From positions 24,445,526 through 24,509,525 of the forward strand of contig OX411545.1 of the NCBI GenBank assembly GCA_948146395.1: 64,000 nt of DNA, given 5' to 3'. Below the pieces are notes generated by a model. The model ran no database searches. It saw nothing but the letters and a program-made list of their open reading frames with translations, and had not been told where the DNA came from. This DNA is from Fragum whitleyi. Lineage: Eukaryota > Mollusca > Bivalvia > Cardiida > Cardiidae. Made by a program: the position numbers and the translations under genes. This document shows, in pieces, positions 10,844 through 21,844 of the stretch. Numbering within the stretch: the stretch's first letter is position 1; the number at the start of each line of letters is the position of its first letter.

Positions 10844-11006
10844 AAACTGTTCATATTGAAAGCTGTCAGTACCCTCATTGGTTCAGAATAACAGTATGAT
10901 CGCGAACGCTTCACTCTTAGATACGCTTCGCTTTGTTGTGGAGGGTACAATTTCTGATGCGCTTGCAGATGCCTTTTTTCCTGAGCATTGGACAGGTCAC
11001 AGGACT
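10844..11006 (+). repeat. 162-bp direct repeat, copy 2 (loop)
   Basis: Second copy of 10112-10273. The two copies bracket about 570 bp of unrelated sequence. Frames inside (10780-11031 minus, 10878-11066 plus) reflect the repeat and match no family I know. Confidence 0.9.
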
Positions 11007-11411
11007 TGGATGCTAAAGGTGTTGAAATCAAACCTTTCGTATTATAAAATAAAACGCCACAAATAGGACCGTGTGCAGGAAAACCTGAGCATTCCTTGAC
11101 GCGAACATTTCCCTGTTCTACACTACACTATTCTTTGTATGGACTTTTTACGATATATAAGCAAATAAAGATGGGGGGGGGGGGGGGGGCTGATTGAGAG
11201 ACTTTTGAAAAAAAAAAATGCTTTACAAATAGGGTACAATCATTTCAAAATACTGTGTTTCTTGCTCTTTGATTCGTTATAATTTACCTTTAAATCTATA
11301 ATTATGTCTTAACTTCTACTATTTTACCTATTTTTCTTCTTTTTATTAAAATGTAATAAATAAACTGCTATTCACCAAACTGTTAGTTGTGAGGACCATT
11401 ATTGGTACTTA
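11007..11411. other. Loop spacer with poly-G tract
   Basis: AT-rich apart from 17 G residues at 11173-11189. Nothing else seen. Confidence 0.6.
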
Positions 11412-11548
11412 TCAAAAGGGACACGGACAAAAGCCCCCTAGGACAAAAGCCCCCTGGCACGAAAGCCCCCATGGACAAAGCCCCATCGGACAAAAGCCAC
11501 ATGCCCTTAACTGAAAAGTGGACAAAAGCCACATGGACAAAAAAAATG
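11412..11548 (+). repeat. Short minisatellite of 'ggacaaaagccccc' units
   Basis: About seven imperfect copies of a 13-17 bp unit (ggacaaaagcccccta, gcacgaaagcccccat, ggacaaaagccacat). Short frames on both strands across it are by-products. Confidence 0.8.
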
Positions 11549-11680
11549 TTTTTTGTGTATGTGTGTGTGATTTTTTTGAAAAAAGTCTTAAAAAGGTAAT
11601 GACTTTTATAAGAATTTGTGAAAATTGTTTGTTTATTCTTCAAGGAAATGAATATTCAAGTAATTTTAAATGGAATTGCC

Positions 11681-14320
11681 GCTCGAGAGCCGTTAACCCG
11701 CCTAGCGATCGACCGCGATGCGGGGCAAATTTTGTGTCTTGGGAGCAAATCTAGGCTAAAAGAGCTCGGCTGCATTCGCTCCGCCGCTAAAACCGCGGCT
11801 CGATCGCGTCGAGGCGCTACTCCAACGAGAATCGCTGTAGCTCCGACGTTTTTCGCCGCAGCCCAACCAAACTCGCCACGATTGTAACGACAACATAGGA
11901 ATCGGTTCATTAGTTCGAGCCCTGCATCGAATGCCTCACTCCCGTGAACACTTCGCCTCGTCGAGAGCGGCCAACTGCCTGCCTAGCAACGACTACTGAG
12001 CCGTCCTAAATCGCCGCTCGAGAGCCGTTAAACTGCCTAGCGATCCACAGCGATGCGGGGCGACTTCCCGACTCTCGGAGCAAAACTACGCTTCGAATGT
12101 AGAGCTGCACTCGCTCCGCCGCAAAAATCGCGGCCCCATCGCGTTGAGGCGCGACTCCAGCGCGAATCGCTGTAGCTCCGACGTTTTTCGCCGCAGCCCA
12201 ACCAAACTCGCCACGACTGTAGCTCTTGAATAGGGCTACACGACAGACCTACAACATAGGATTCGGTCCACTGGTTCGAGCCCTGCATCGAGTGTCTCAT
12301 TCCCGTGAACATTTCGCCTCTGCGCGAGCGGCCCACTGCCCGCCTAGCGACGGCTACTGAGCCGTCCAAAAGCGTCGCTCGAGAGCCGTAAACCTGTCTG
12401 GCGATCGACCGCGATGCGGGGCAGATTCTGTGTCTTGGGAGCAAATCTACGCTTCAAGAGCCGAGCTGTTAATCGCTCCGCCGCAAAATTCACGGCTCGA
12501 TCACGTCGAGCCGCGACTCCAGCGCGACTCCCTGTAGCTCCGATACTATTCGCCGCAGCCCAACCAAACTCACCACGATTGTAGCTCTTGAATAGCTCTT
12601 CACAACGGTACCTACCGCGATGCGGGAAATTCTATGTCTTTGGAGCAAATCTACGCCTCAAGAGCCGAGCTGCACTCGCTCCGCCGCTCAAATCACATCT
12701 CGATCGCGTCGAGGCGCGACTTCAGCGCGAATCGCTGTAGCTCCGATACTATTCGCCGCAGTCCAACCAAACTCGCCACGATTGTAGCGATTGAATAGGG
12801 CTACACGACGGTACCTACAACATAGTAATCGGTTTATTGGTTCGAGCCCTGCATCGAGTGTCTCATTCCCGTGAACATTTCGCCTCTGCGCGAGCGGCCC
12901 ACTGCCCGCCTAGCGACGGCTACTGAGCCGTCCAAAAGCGTCGCTCGAGAGCCGTAAACCTGTCTGGCGATCGACCGCGATGCGGGGCAGATTCTGTGTC
13001 TTGGGAGCAAATCTACGCTTCAAGAGCCGAGCTGTTAATCGCTCCGCCGCAAAATTCACGGCTCGATCACGTCGAGCCGCGACTCCAGCGCGACTCCCTG
13101 TAGCTCCGATACTATTCGCCGCAGCCCAACCAAACTCACCACGATTGTAGCTCTTGAATAGCTCTTCACGACGGTACCTACCACGATGCGGGACAGATTC
13201 TATGTCTTTGGAGCAAAAATCCGCTTCAAGAGCCGAGCTGTAATCGCTCTCCCGCTAAATTCACGGCTCGATCGCGTCGAGGCACGACTCCAGCGCGACT
13301 CGCCGTAGCTCCAACGCAATTCGTCGCAGCCCAACCAAACTCACCACGACTGTAGCCCTTGAATAGCGCTACACGACGGTACCTACAATATAGGATTCGG
13401 TTTATTGGTTCGAGCTCGCATCGAGTGTCTAACTCCCGTGAATATTTCGCCTCGGCGCGAGCGGCTCACTGCCCGCCTAGCGACGGCTACTGAGCCGTCC
13501 AAAATCGCCGCTCGAGAGCCGTAAAACTGCCTAGCGATCGACCGCGATGCGGGCAGATTCTATGTCTTTGGAGCAAATCTACGCTTCAAGAGCCGAGCTG
13601 ATTTCGCTCCGCCGCCCAAATCACAGCTCGATCGCGTCGAGGCGCGACTCCAGCGCGAATCGCTGTAGTTCCGACGTTTTTTACCGCAGCCCAACCAAAC
13701 TCGCAACGATTGTAGCGCTTGGATGGGGCTACACGACAGTACCTACAACATAGGAATCGCTCCATTGGTTACAGCCCTGCATCGAGTGTCTCACTCGCGT
13801 AAACATTTCGCCTCGGCGCGAGCGGCCCACTGCCTGCCTAGCGACGGCTACTGAGCCGTCCTCAATCGCCGCTCTAGAGCCGTTAACCTGCCTAGCGATC
13901 GACAGCGATGCGGGGCAGATTCTGTGTCTTGAGAGCAATTCTACGCTTCAAAAGCCGAACTGTATTCGCCCCGCCGCTAAATCACGGTTCGATCGCGACG
14001 AGGCGCGACTCCAGCGCGAATCGCTGTAGCTCCGACGCTATTAGCCGCAGCCCAACCAAACTCGTCACGATTGAAGCGCTAGAAAAGGGTTACACGACGG
14101 TACTTACAACATAGGAATCGGTCCATTGGTTCGAGCCCTGCATCGAGTGTCTCACTCCGGTGAACGTTTCGCCTCGGCGCGAGCTGCGCACTGCCTGCCT
14201 AGCGACGGCTACTGAGCCGTCCAAAATCGCCGCTCGAGAGCCGTTAACCTGCCTAGCGATCGACCGCGATGCGGGGCAAATTAAGTGTCTTGGGAGCATA
14301 TCTACGCTTCAAGAGCCGAG
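11681..14320 (+). repeat. GC-rich satellite of 361- and 566-bp units
   Basis: The marker gctcgagagccgt (one copy gctctagagccgt) starts at 11681, 12016, 12377, 12943, 13510, 13871 and 14232: spacings 335, 361, 566, 567, 361, 361. The two long units equal two monomers with about 156 bp deleted, so they form a higher-order repeat. The array is GC- and CpG-rich in an AT-rich locus. Each unit has 'ggttcgagccc', like a Pol III B box, but no convincing A box was found. Open frames such as 12037-12444 minus recur between units only because the DNA repeats; 361 is not a multiple of three. The last unit breaks off at the right-arm satellite. Confidence 0.9.
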
Positions 14321-17300
14321 ATTTATATGTTGCGGGAAATTTTCGGGACATTTTGGTCGGAAAAGTTGAATAACGTGATATATCCGGAACAAATCTACAT
14401 TCACTAGAATTTTAGTGTTTACGTTTTGAAGTGACTTCTAGTGTTCAATACTAGTGATAGATATCAATAATTTTGATAAAAAAAATTCAGTCTGCTAGGC
14501 TGCTAGGCTGCCAACTTCACTCTGCTAGGCTGCTAGGCTGCTAGGCTGCCAGACTGCCAACTTCACATTTCCAGCATTCTAGCGGCGTAGCATACTAAAA
14601 TGACCACTATCGTTTTGTTTATCATAAGACTAAAGTTCCCATGTTTGTTGGGGCGATATTGATATGTTGCGGGCAATTTTCGGGACATTTTGGTCGGAAA
14701 AGTTGAATAACGTGATATATCCGGAACAGTTCTACATTCACTAGAATTTCAGTGTTTACGGTTTAAAGTGACTTCTAGTGTTTAATACTAGGGTTATATA
14801 TCAATAAATTTGATAAAAAAAATTTTAGTCTGCTAGGCTGCTAGGCTGCTAGGCTGCCAACTTCACTCTGCTAGGCTGCTAAGCTGCCAGACTGCCAACT
14901 TCACATTTCCAGCATTCTAGCAGCGTAGCATCCTGAAACGACCACTATCGTTTTTTTTATCAAAAGATTAAAGTTCTTATATTTGTTAGGGCGAGATTTA
15001 TATGTTGCGGGCAATTTTCGGGACATTTTGGTCGGAAAAGTTGAATAACGTGATATATCCGGAACAAATCTACATTCACTAGAATTTTAGTGTTTACGTT
15101 TTGAAGTGACTTCTAGTGTTCAATACAAGTGAAAGATATCAATAATTTTGATAAAAAAAAATTCAGTCTGCTAGGCTGCTAGGCTGCTAGGCTGCCAACT
15201 TCACTCTGCTAGGCTGCTAGGCTGCTAGGCTGCCAGACTGCCAACTTCACATTTCCAGCATTCTAGCGGCGTAGCATACTAAAATGACCACTTTCGTTTT
15301 TTTCATCAAAAGATTAAAGTTCTCATATTTGTTAGGGCGATATTGATATGTTGCGGGCAATTTTCGGGACATTTTGGTCGGAAAAGTTGAAAAACGTGAT
15401 AAATCCGGAACAGTTCTACATTCACTAGAATTTCAGTGTTTACGGTTTGAAGTGACTTCTAGTGTTTAATACTTGTGTTATATATCAAAAATTGGATGAA
15501 AAAAAATTTTCAGTCTGCTAGGCTGCTAGGCTGCTAGGCTGCCAACTTCACTCTGCTAGGCTGCTAGGCTGCTAGGCTGCCAGACTGCCAACTTCACATT
15601 TCCAGCAGTCTAGCGGCGTAGCATACTAAAATGACCACTTTCGTTTTTTTTATCAAAAGACTAAAGTTCCCATTTTTGTTAGGGCGAGATTGATATGTTG
15701 CGGGCAATTTTCGGGACATTTTGGTCGGAAAAGTTGAATAACGTGATATATTCGGAACAAATCTACATTCACTAGAATTTTAGTGTTTACGTTTTGAAGT
15801 GACTTCTAGTGTTCAATACAAGTGAAAGATATCAATAATTTTGATAAAAAAAATTCAGTCTGCTAGGCTGCTAGGCTGCTAGGCTGCCAACTTCACTCTG
15901 CTAGGCTGCTAGGCTGCCAGACTGCCAACTTCACATTTCCAGCAGTCTAGCGGCGTAGCATACTAAAATGACCACTTTCGTTTTTTTCATCAAAAGATTA
16001 AAGTTCTCATATTTGTTAGGGCGATATTGATATGTTGCGGGCAATTTTCGGGACATTTTGGTCGGAAAAGTTGAAAAACGTGATAAATCCGGAACAGTTC
16101 TACATTCACTAGAATTTCAGTGTTTACGGTTTGAAGTGACTTCTAGTGTTAAATACTTGTGTTATATATCAATAAATTTGATGAAAAAAAATTTTCAGTC
16201 TGCTAGGCTGCTAGGCTGCCAACTTCACTCTGCTAGGCTGCTAGGCTGCTAGGCTGCCAGACTGCCAACTTCACATTTCCAGCAGTCTAGCGGCGTAGCA
16301 TACTAAAATGACCACTTTCGTTTTTTTTATCAAAATACTAAAGTTCCCTTTTTTGTTAGGGCGAGATTGATATGTTGCGGGCAATTTTCGGGACATTTTG
16401 GTCGGAAAAGTTGAATAACGCGATATATCCGGAACAGTTCTACATTCACTAGAATTTCAGTGTTTACGGTTTGAAGTGACTTTTAGTGTTTAATACTAGG
16501 GTTATATATCAATAAATTTGATGAAAAAAAATTTAGTCTGCTAGGCTGCTAGGCTGCTAGGCTGCCAACTTCACTCTGCTAGGCTGCTAGGCTGCCAGAC
16601 TGCCAACTTCACATTTCCAGCAGTCTAGCAGCGTAGCATCCTCAAACGACCACTATCGCTTTTTTATCAAAAGATTAAAGTTCTTATATTTGTTAGGGCG
16701 ATATTGATATGTTGCGGGCAATTTTCGGGACATTTTGGTCGGAAAAGTTGAATAACGTGATATATCCGGAACAGTTCTACATTCACTAGAATTTCAGTGT
16801 TTACGGTTTGAAGTGACTTCTAGTGTTTAATACTAGGGTTATATATCAATAAATAAAATAAAAAAAATTTTTAGTCTGCTAGGCTGCTAGGCTGCTAGGC
16901 TGCCAACTTCACTCTGCTAGGCTGCTAGGCTGCCAAACTGCCAACTTCACATTTCCAGCAGTCTAGCAGCGTAGCATCCTCAAACGACCACTATCGTTTT
17001 TTATCAAAAGATTAAAGTTCTTATATTTGTTAGGGCGAGATTGATATGTTGCGGGCAATTTTCGGGACATTTTGGTCGGAAAAGTTGAATAACGTGATTT
17101 ATCCGGAACAGTTCTACATTCACTAGAATTTCAGTGTTTTCGGTTTGGCGTAACTTCTAGTGTTTAATACTAGGGTTATATATCAATAAATTTGATAAAA
17201 AAAATTTTTAGTCTGCTAGGCTGCTAGGCTGCTAGGCTGCCAACTTCACTCTGCTAGGCTGCTAGGCTGCTAGGCTGCCAGACTGCCAACTTCACATTTC

Positions 17301-18306
17301 CATCAGTCTAGCAGCTTAGCATCCTTAAACAACCACTATCGTTTTTTTTATCAAAAGATTAAAGTTCTTATATTTGTTAGGGCGAGATTGATATGTTGCG
17401 GGCAATTTTCGGGACATTTTTGTCGGAAAAGTTGAATAACGTGATTTATCCGGAACAGTTCTACATTCACTAGAATTTCAGTGTTTTCGGTTTGACGTGA
17501 CTTCTAGTGTTTAATACTAGTGTTATATATCAATAAATTTGATAAAAAAAATTTCAGTCTGCTAGGCTGCTAGGCTGCTAGGCTGCCAACTTCACTCTGC
17601 TAGGCTGCTAGGCTTCCAGACTGCCAACTTCACATTTCCAGCAGTCTAGCAGCGTAGCATCCTCAAACGACCACTATTGTTTTTTTATCACAAGATTAAA
17701 GTTCTTATATTTGTTAGGGCGAGATTGATATGTTGCGGGCAATTTTCGGGACATTTTTGTCGGAAAAGTTGAATAACGTGATTTATCCGGAACAGTTCTA
17801 CATTCACTAGAATTTCAGTGTTTTCGGTTTGACGTGACTTCTAGTGTTTAATACTAGTGTTATATATCAATAAATTTGATAAAAAAAATTTTTAGTCTGC
17901 TAGGCTGCTAGGCTGCCAACTTCACACTGCTAGGCTGCTAGGCTTCCAGACTGCCAACTTCACATTTCCAGCAGTCTAGCAGCGTAGCATCCTCAAACGA
18001 CCACTATCGTTTTTTTATCACAAGATTAAAGTTCTTATATTTGTTAGGGCGAGATTGATATGTTGCGGGCAATTTTCGGGACATTTTGGTCGGAAAAGTT
18101 GAATAACGTGATTTATCCGGAACAGTTCTACATTCACTAGAATTTCAGTGTTTACGGTTTGAAGTGACTTCTAGTGTTTAATACTAGTGTTATATATCAA
18201 TAAATTTGATAAAAAAAAAAATCAGTCTGCTAGGCTGCTAGGCTGCTAGGCTGCCAACTTCACTCTGCTAGGCTGCTAGGCTGCTAGGCTGCCAACTTCA
18301 TGGACC
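14321..18306 (-). repeat. Right arm: inverted ~330-346 bp satellite, about 11 copies
   Basis: Reverse complement of the left-arm monomer. The marker cttcacattt recurs at about 14561, 14899, 15245, 15592, 15929, 16269, 16607, 16945, 17290, 17628 and 17958; spacings are mostly 330, 338 or 346, differing by one CCTAGCAG octamer. The loop-side half alternates two variants: one with 'gaacaaatctacattc..caagtgaaagatatc', the other with 'gaacagttctacattc'. The outer half is more uniform and close to the left arm. Confidence 0.92.
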
Positions 18307-18307
18307 A

Positions 18308-18316
18308 TATAAATTT
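18308..18316. repeat. Right 9-bp target duplication, TATAAATTT
   Basis: Identical to 7516-7524 and directly next to the right inverted end. Confidence 0.65.
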
Positions 18317-18370
18317 GTATATAAGTCGAGATATATCTTTATTTTTGTCGTTTTGGTAAATTCTTCGTAA

Positions 18371-18499
18371 CCAGCCCTGCGTTGAGGGTGACAAAACGTT
18401 GCAATTTTATTGCAAGTTACAACCCGCTTTGTACGTGAACTTGCGGGGTATTATTTGCAAACAGTTTTTATCTTTTGGCCATTCTGAAAGCAGGGCTGG
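18371..18499. mobile_element. fam-D MITE
   Basis: Begins CCAGCCCTGCGTT and ends inverted GCAGGGCTGG. The interior is also roughly palindromic (gcaagttacaacccgc / gcggggtattatttgc). Other copies: 21049-21462, 31121-31223, 35312-35433, 57062-57197. Confidence 0.75.
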
Positions 18500-20229
18500 A
18501 TTGACCAAGAGTGAAATGTACTCCATGAAAATTAAAATGTACAAAGTACAAATACACACAATCACGTTAGTTTCTGGAAAGCAATGTCTGTAGATCTATT
18601 ATTTTCTCCTGTGTTTTTTCATCAAGAATAAACTCTGCAGCGCCAATTGTCATCTTTATCTCAAAACATAAGGCGTGATTAAAGACGATTACCACGCGTG
18701 TGCGGTATTAGAGGCTTAACTACACGTGTTCATTTTCACCTGGCTTTACCTTGACGACCCTTACCTCTCAAGTATTCTTCTCTCTTTTGTAAGCAGGTTA
18801 AGAACACCGTGATATTTTTATTTTCCATAGGGATGAATGTATTTTTCACTACGTTTAATGTGTGTAAAATGCAATTTCCTCAGCATAGTTAATAACGGCG
18901 TCGTGTTTAAGCCATGTTCTAAGGTAAATGTATTTTATACTCCAATAAACGCAGTTTAAATACACTCAGCCCTTATAATTGCAAATATTTTAGGTCTAAA
19001 AAAAATTTACACGGCCAAATAATAAAAGGTTTATTACTGCTTTCTATGCGTGTATAAATCTATATACAAGATCAATTTTTAGATCGCTTATTGAATATGT
19101 ATTGTTATCCCTTTATCGAAGTTTGATGGCATAAAAGTTTTATAAATGTTACAATAGAGACAACTTTGACATTCCTAGAGGATATTGTGATCAGAAATTA
19201 TGATCATTTCTGCCTTGTATTACTCCGTTTCAAAACAAAAATCGGCTTGATTCAGCGAGGTTGAGAAAGTTTCTTGATGGGCATCGTCGAATCGGTGTAA
19301 ACGGGGGCTGAGAACCACAACTGTATGCTTGTAACCAACATTTATTTTGGAAACATTTCAACTTTTAACCAATCAAATAGTAACGAATGTTAATAAAGAG
19401 GGGCGGAGGGATTTTCGAGTGCCTACAACACTGGATTTGCATAGCGCGGTCTTTGCATTTTATACAGAAATAAAGTGCAACGGATTTCCCCACGTGATGC
19501 GATCTAAAACCAATCAAACGTCTTGATTGTATTGGATTGAAAATCTTAAATGTCGTACGCATGCTCAAATAATTCGGTTTAAATTGAGTCCGAACTATTT
19601 CAAATTAAAATCATTTTCATCAGCAATGTGCTTGAAGTCTAAACTTTGAAATAATTTCATCCTAGCAAAACGAATTGCAATTTAAAAAGATGACTTTTTC
19701 TCCAAAACCGTTTCGTATTTACCCTTTTTCATTGCAATTACCACAATCATTGCAGAAATGGCATCGAATAAGTATCGGTAACATGCTACACAGATCTTAT
19801 TCAATTTCCGCTAGTTTCAGAAATCCTAAAACAAGATAAATAAGAAGTTGAAAACACTACTAAGATCATGGGATACCTCTTTTTCATCGGTCCAATTTAG
19901 CCCTTTTTGCTTATCTTCGAGCGCAAACAAGACTCAAAACAATGCCTTCGGTTTCTTACTTTGTTAAGGATTTACCAGGTGATTTCTCTAAATAAACATT
20001 CGACTTAATGCTTTCTTTTAGGAAGTGCTCATGGTAATAATCAAACGATAGTTTCATACCCTGTCGAACTTTTCTCTAAATAACTCGACCAAGATTTGAA
20101 GTAAGTTGTTTGGGTTTTTTTTTGTTTTTTTTTTCTAGACAATGTCGAAAAGAGAAAAGATCACCAGTTAATCAATGAACACTACCAGTAAGACACAAAA
20201 TAATAATTTTGTGACTGGAAAAACATGTA
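18500..20229. other. Intergenic stretch, no gene seen
   Basis: AT-rich throughout. Several short frames are open but none shows exon borders or a familiar domain. A poly-T/TTTTG tract is at 20115-20133. No interspersed family recognised. Confidence 0.5.
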
Positions 20230-20480
20230 TAATTATTTATAATATTTAATCGGCGTTGCAAGTTTCGCGGCAAATTAAAATGTTAAATTTTAAGAATTGT
20301 GACGCTTTTTGCAAATATTCGGGTCATATTACAAATAGAATATAAAATTTGTGCTCATTAAATACCGAATTTATTAAACTTGTAATCTATAATCAGATAA
20401 AAACTCGGCGCAGCCTCGTTTTTATCTGTTTATAGATGACTCGTTTAATAAATTCGGTATTCAATGACGACCCCTCATTC
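20230..20480 (-). repeat. fam-J interspersed repeat
   Basis: Contains aaaaCTCGGCGCAGCCTCGttttta followed by gatgactcgtttaataaattcggtattc, matching 7120-7420 reversed and 55070-55350. Confidence 0.7.
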
Positions 20481-20694
20481 AATATCCTCTATGTATGAAT
20501 GATGTGTACGAAGTGTTGAATACCTACAAAATGTGAATGATAGATATATTACTTGAAATAATGTATGACAAAAAATAAAATTGTCTCAGGTATTAATTTT
20601 ATTTTCTAATAGACTGTAAAAATGTTGGAAGAGACGAGTAAGAAACTTCAAGCATTCAAAGACTATAGACACAAATTGAAATCTATCAACACTT

Positions 20695-20930
20695 TTTATA
20701 TCCATTATTGTGTGTTATTTATCCTGACAGGGCGTGGCTAAGTCGTGGCGTGATTTGGCAAGTTTACTTTTCAATATAGTGGGTTTATCAAAAGCTAGTC
20801 GGCAAGTATCGTTTACGCGTGTAAATCACTATATCCTAGAACCAAAAGGATCGATATGCCTAGAAAAAAAGCACCGTTGAGCTCATCGTTGTGTTACCAG
20901 AACCTGGAAGCTTCAGCTTATCTTTTAAAA
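20695..20930 (+). repeat. fam-I repeat
   Basis: Shares tgttatttatcc-gACAGGGCGTGGC, the tttacgcgtgtaaat block and the end 'gttaccagaacctggaagcttcagctt' with 25578-25800 and the arms of 52440-52815. Confidence 0.65.
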
Positions 20931-21048
20931 GTTTTTAAAAGTTTTACTTTATCCACCGAATAAATGGGATAAGTTAGGTGCCCATGTTCATATTGAAAAA
21001 AGAAATCATTGTGACGTTTAAAATGACATGTTACTAATAACCTTGTAG

Positions 21049-21462
21049 CCAGCCCTGCGTCCAGGAAAGCAAAGCGCTAGCGAACATTAGCGAGCGCCCT
21101 CTACTATCCCGAACGGCGTACTTGCTTTGGGTGCTTGCGTTAATCATCACGAAGTGGCTAGCATAGCAAACAAAATGGCGACTAGCTTGACTAATAACGA
21201 TTTTTACGAAAAGCTCTTGATTTTCGTTTTGTTGCAATATTTAATTTTCCTTTGGGCGGAATATTTGGAGAAAAAATATCTTTAACTTCATTTAATGACT
21301 CTAAAAATGTTTACTGTTTTTTTTTCGGGGATTAAGCGTTAAGTCGAGTCTCTTTTGTTGCCTAGCAAAGGGGTCTTTTTCGGTAAGTGCTTGTTGTAAG
21401 TTCAACTTATACTGCTCGCTATAAAAACTATTCGCAGCAAGCGCTCCTGGACGGAGGGCTGG
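21049..21462. mobile_element. Long fam-D element, 414 bp
   Basis: Left end CCAGCCCTGCGTCCAGGA, right end inverted TCCTGGACGGAGGGCTGG. It is larger than the other fam-D copies and may be nearer a parental form. It contains a 36-codon frame (21175-21285, plus) beginning MATSLTNNDFYEKLLIFVLL, possibly the start of an element-encoded protein. Confidence 0.7.
21175..21285 (+). CDS. 36-codon frame inside fam-D element
   Basis: Starts at ATG in 'aaaatggcg' (good context), reads MATSLTNNDFYEKLL, then a hydrophobic stretch IFVLLQYLIFLWAEYL, then TAA. No domain can be assigned. The short length and its place inside a transposon suggest a truncated element gene or chance. Confidence 0.2.
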   Translation: MATSLTNNDFYEKLLIFVLLQYLIFLWAEYLEKKYL

Positions 21463-21719
21463 TTAAACCAGTGTCTTGTCGCTTAATTATCCCTTGGAAG
21501 CTAGGATTGTGTTTTCGTAAGATAATTATCTGACTTTGATAAATACTCATAAACTTATACCTGCTTACTAACGAGTTTCCTTCTCTTACAAAGCGTAATG
21601 ACTTCAAGATTGTCTACCTGTTTACATAAGCGAATATGCGTGTAGAAATATTTCGATGACAAGTGTTCAAGGACGTTAATGACTTCAACAGTTCGAACCC
21701 TTCTTGTTTCATTACACAG

Positions 21720-21844
21720 AAATGGTACCCCGTTGCTCTTTTCGGAAATCAATGTCGATCCGCGACGGGGAACCGTAATTGGGTTCACAACATTGGCAGA
21801 AAGTGAAAATAGAGTATATCTCGAGGGATCAGTGCAACACTATT
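21720..21844 (+). CDS. Candidate internal exon, product unknown
   Basis: A strong acceptor (pyrimidine-rich cttcttgtttcattacacag) precedes and a perfect donor T|GTAAGTG follows. The 125-nt exon is open in one frame for 41 codons: NGTPLLFSEINVDPRRGTVI, then GFTTLAESENRVYLEGSVQH, then Y. The composition is protein-like but I recognise no family. No flanking exons were found. Oddly, its last bases and the donor form the left arm of the perfect hairpin at 21829-21890, so the signal could belong to that repeat instead. Confidence 0.3.

Larger units (their letters stand above)
7525..18307. mobile_element. Giant foldback element, 10.8 kb
   Basis: The outer 21 bp are inverted repeats with two mismatches (GGTCCGTGAAGTTGGCAGCC at left, GGTCCATGAAGTTGGCAGCC read inward at right), flanked by 9-bp TATAAATTT. 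Both arms are tandem arrays of the same monomer in opposite orientation: about 2.6 kb left, about 4.0 kb right. The loop of about 4.2 kb carries other repeats. Drosophila FB elements have this plan (arms of tandem repeats, 9-bp duplications) and sea-urchin TU elements are similar; placing it with them is inference. No transposase is visible, so it would need one supplied in trans. An alternative is two independent satellite arrays, but the flush ends and the duplication argue for one element. Confidence 0.7.

Noticed and set aside
12037..12444. 135-codon minus frame, longest in the array, with similar shorter frames at 13729-13938 and 14090-14299
   Set aside because: Frames recur because the 361-bp satellite recurs. 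The unit is not a multiple of three, so the frame is not kept across units, and GC-rich DNA has few stops.
7526..18306. CRISPR-like look of regularly spaced short repeats (CCTAGCAG blocks)
   Set aside because: The spacers are not unique; the whole ~340-bp unit repeats, in two orientations, in a eukaryotic genome with no cas genes.
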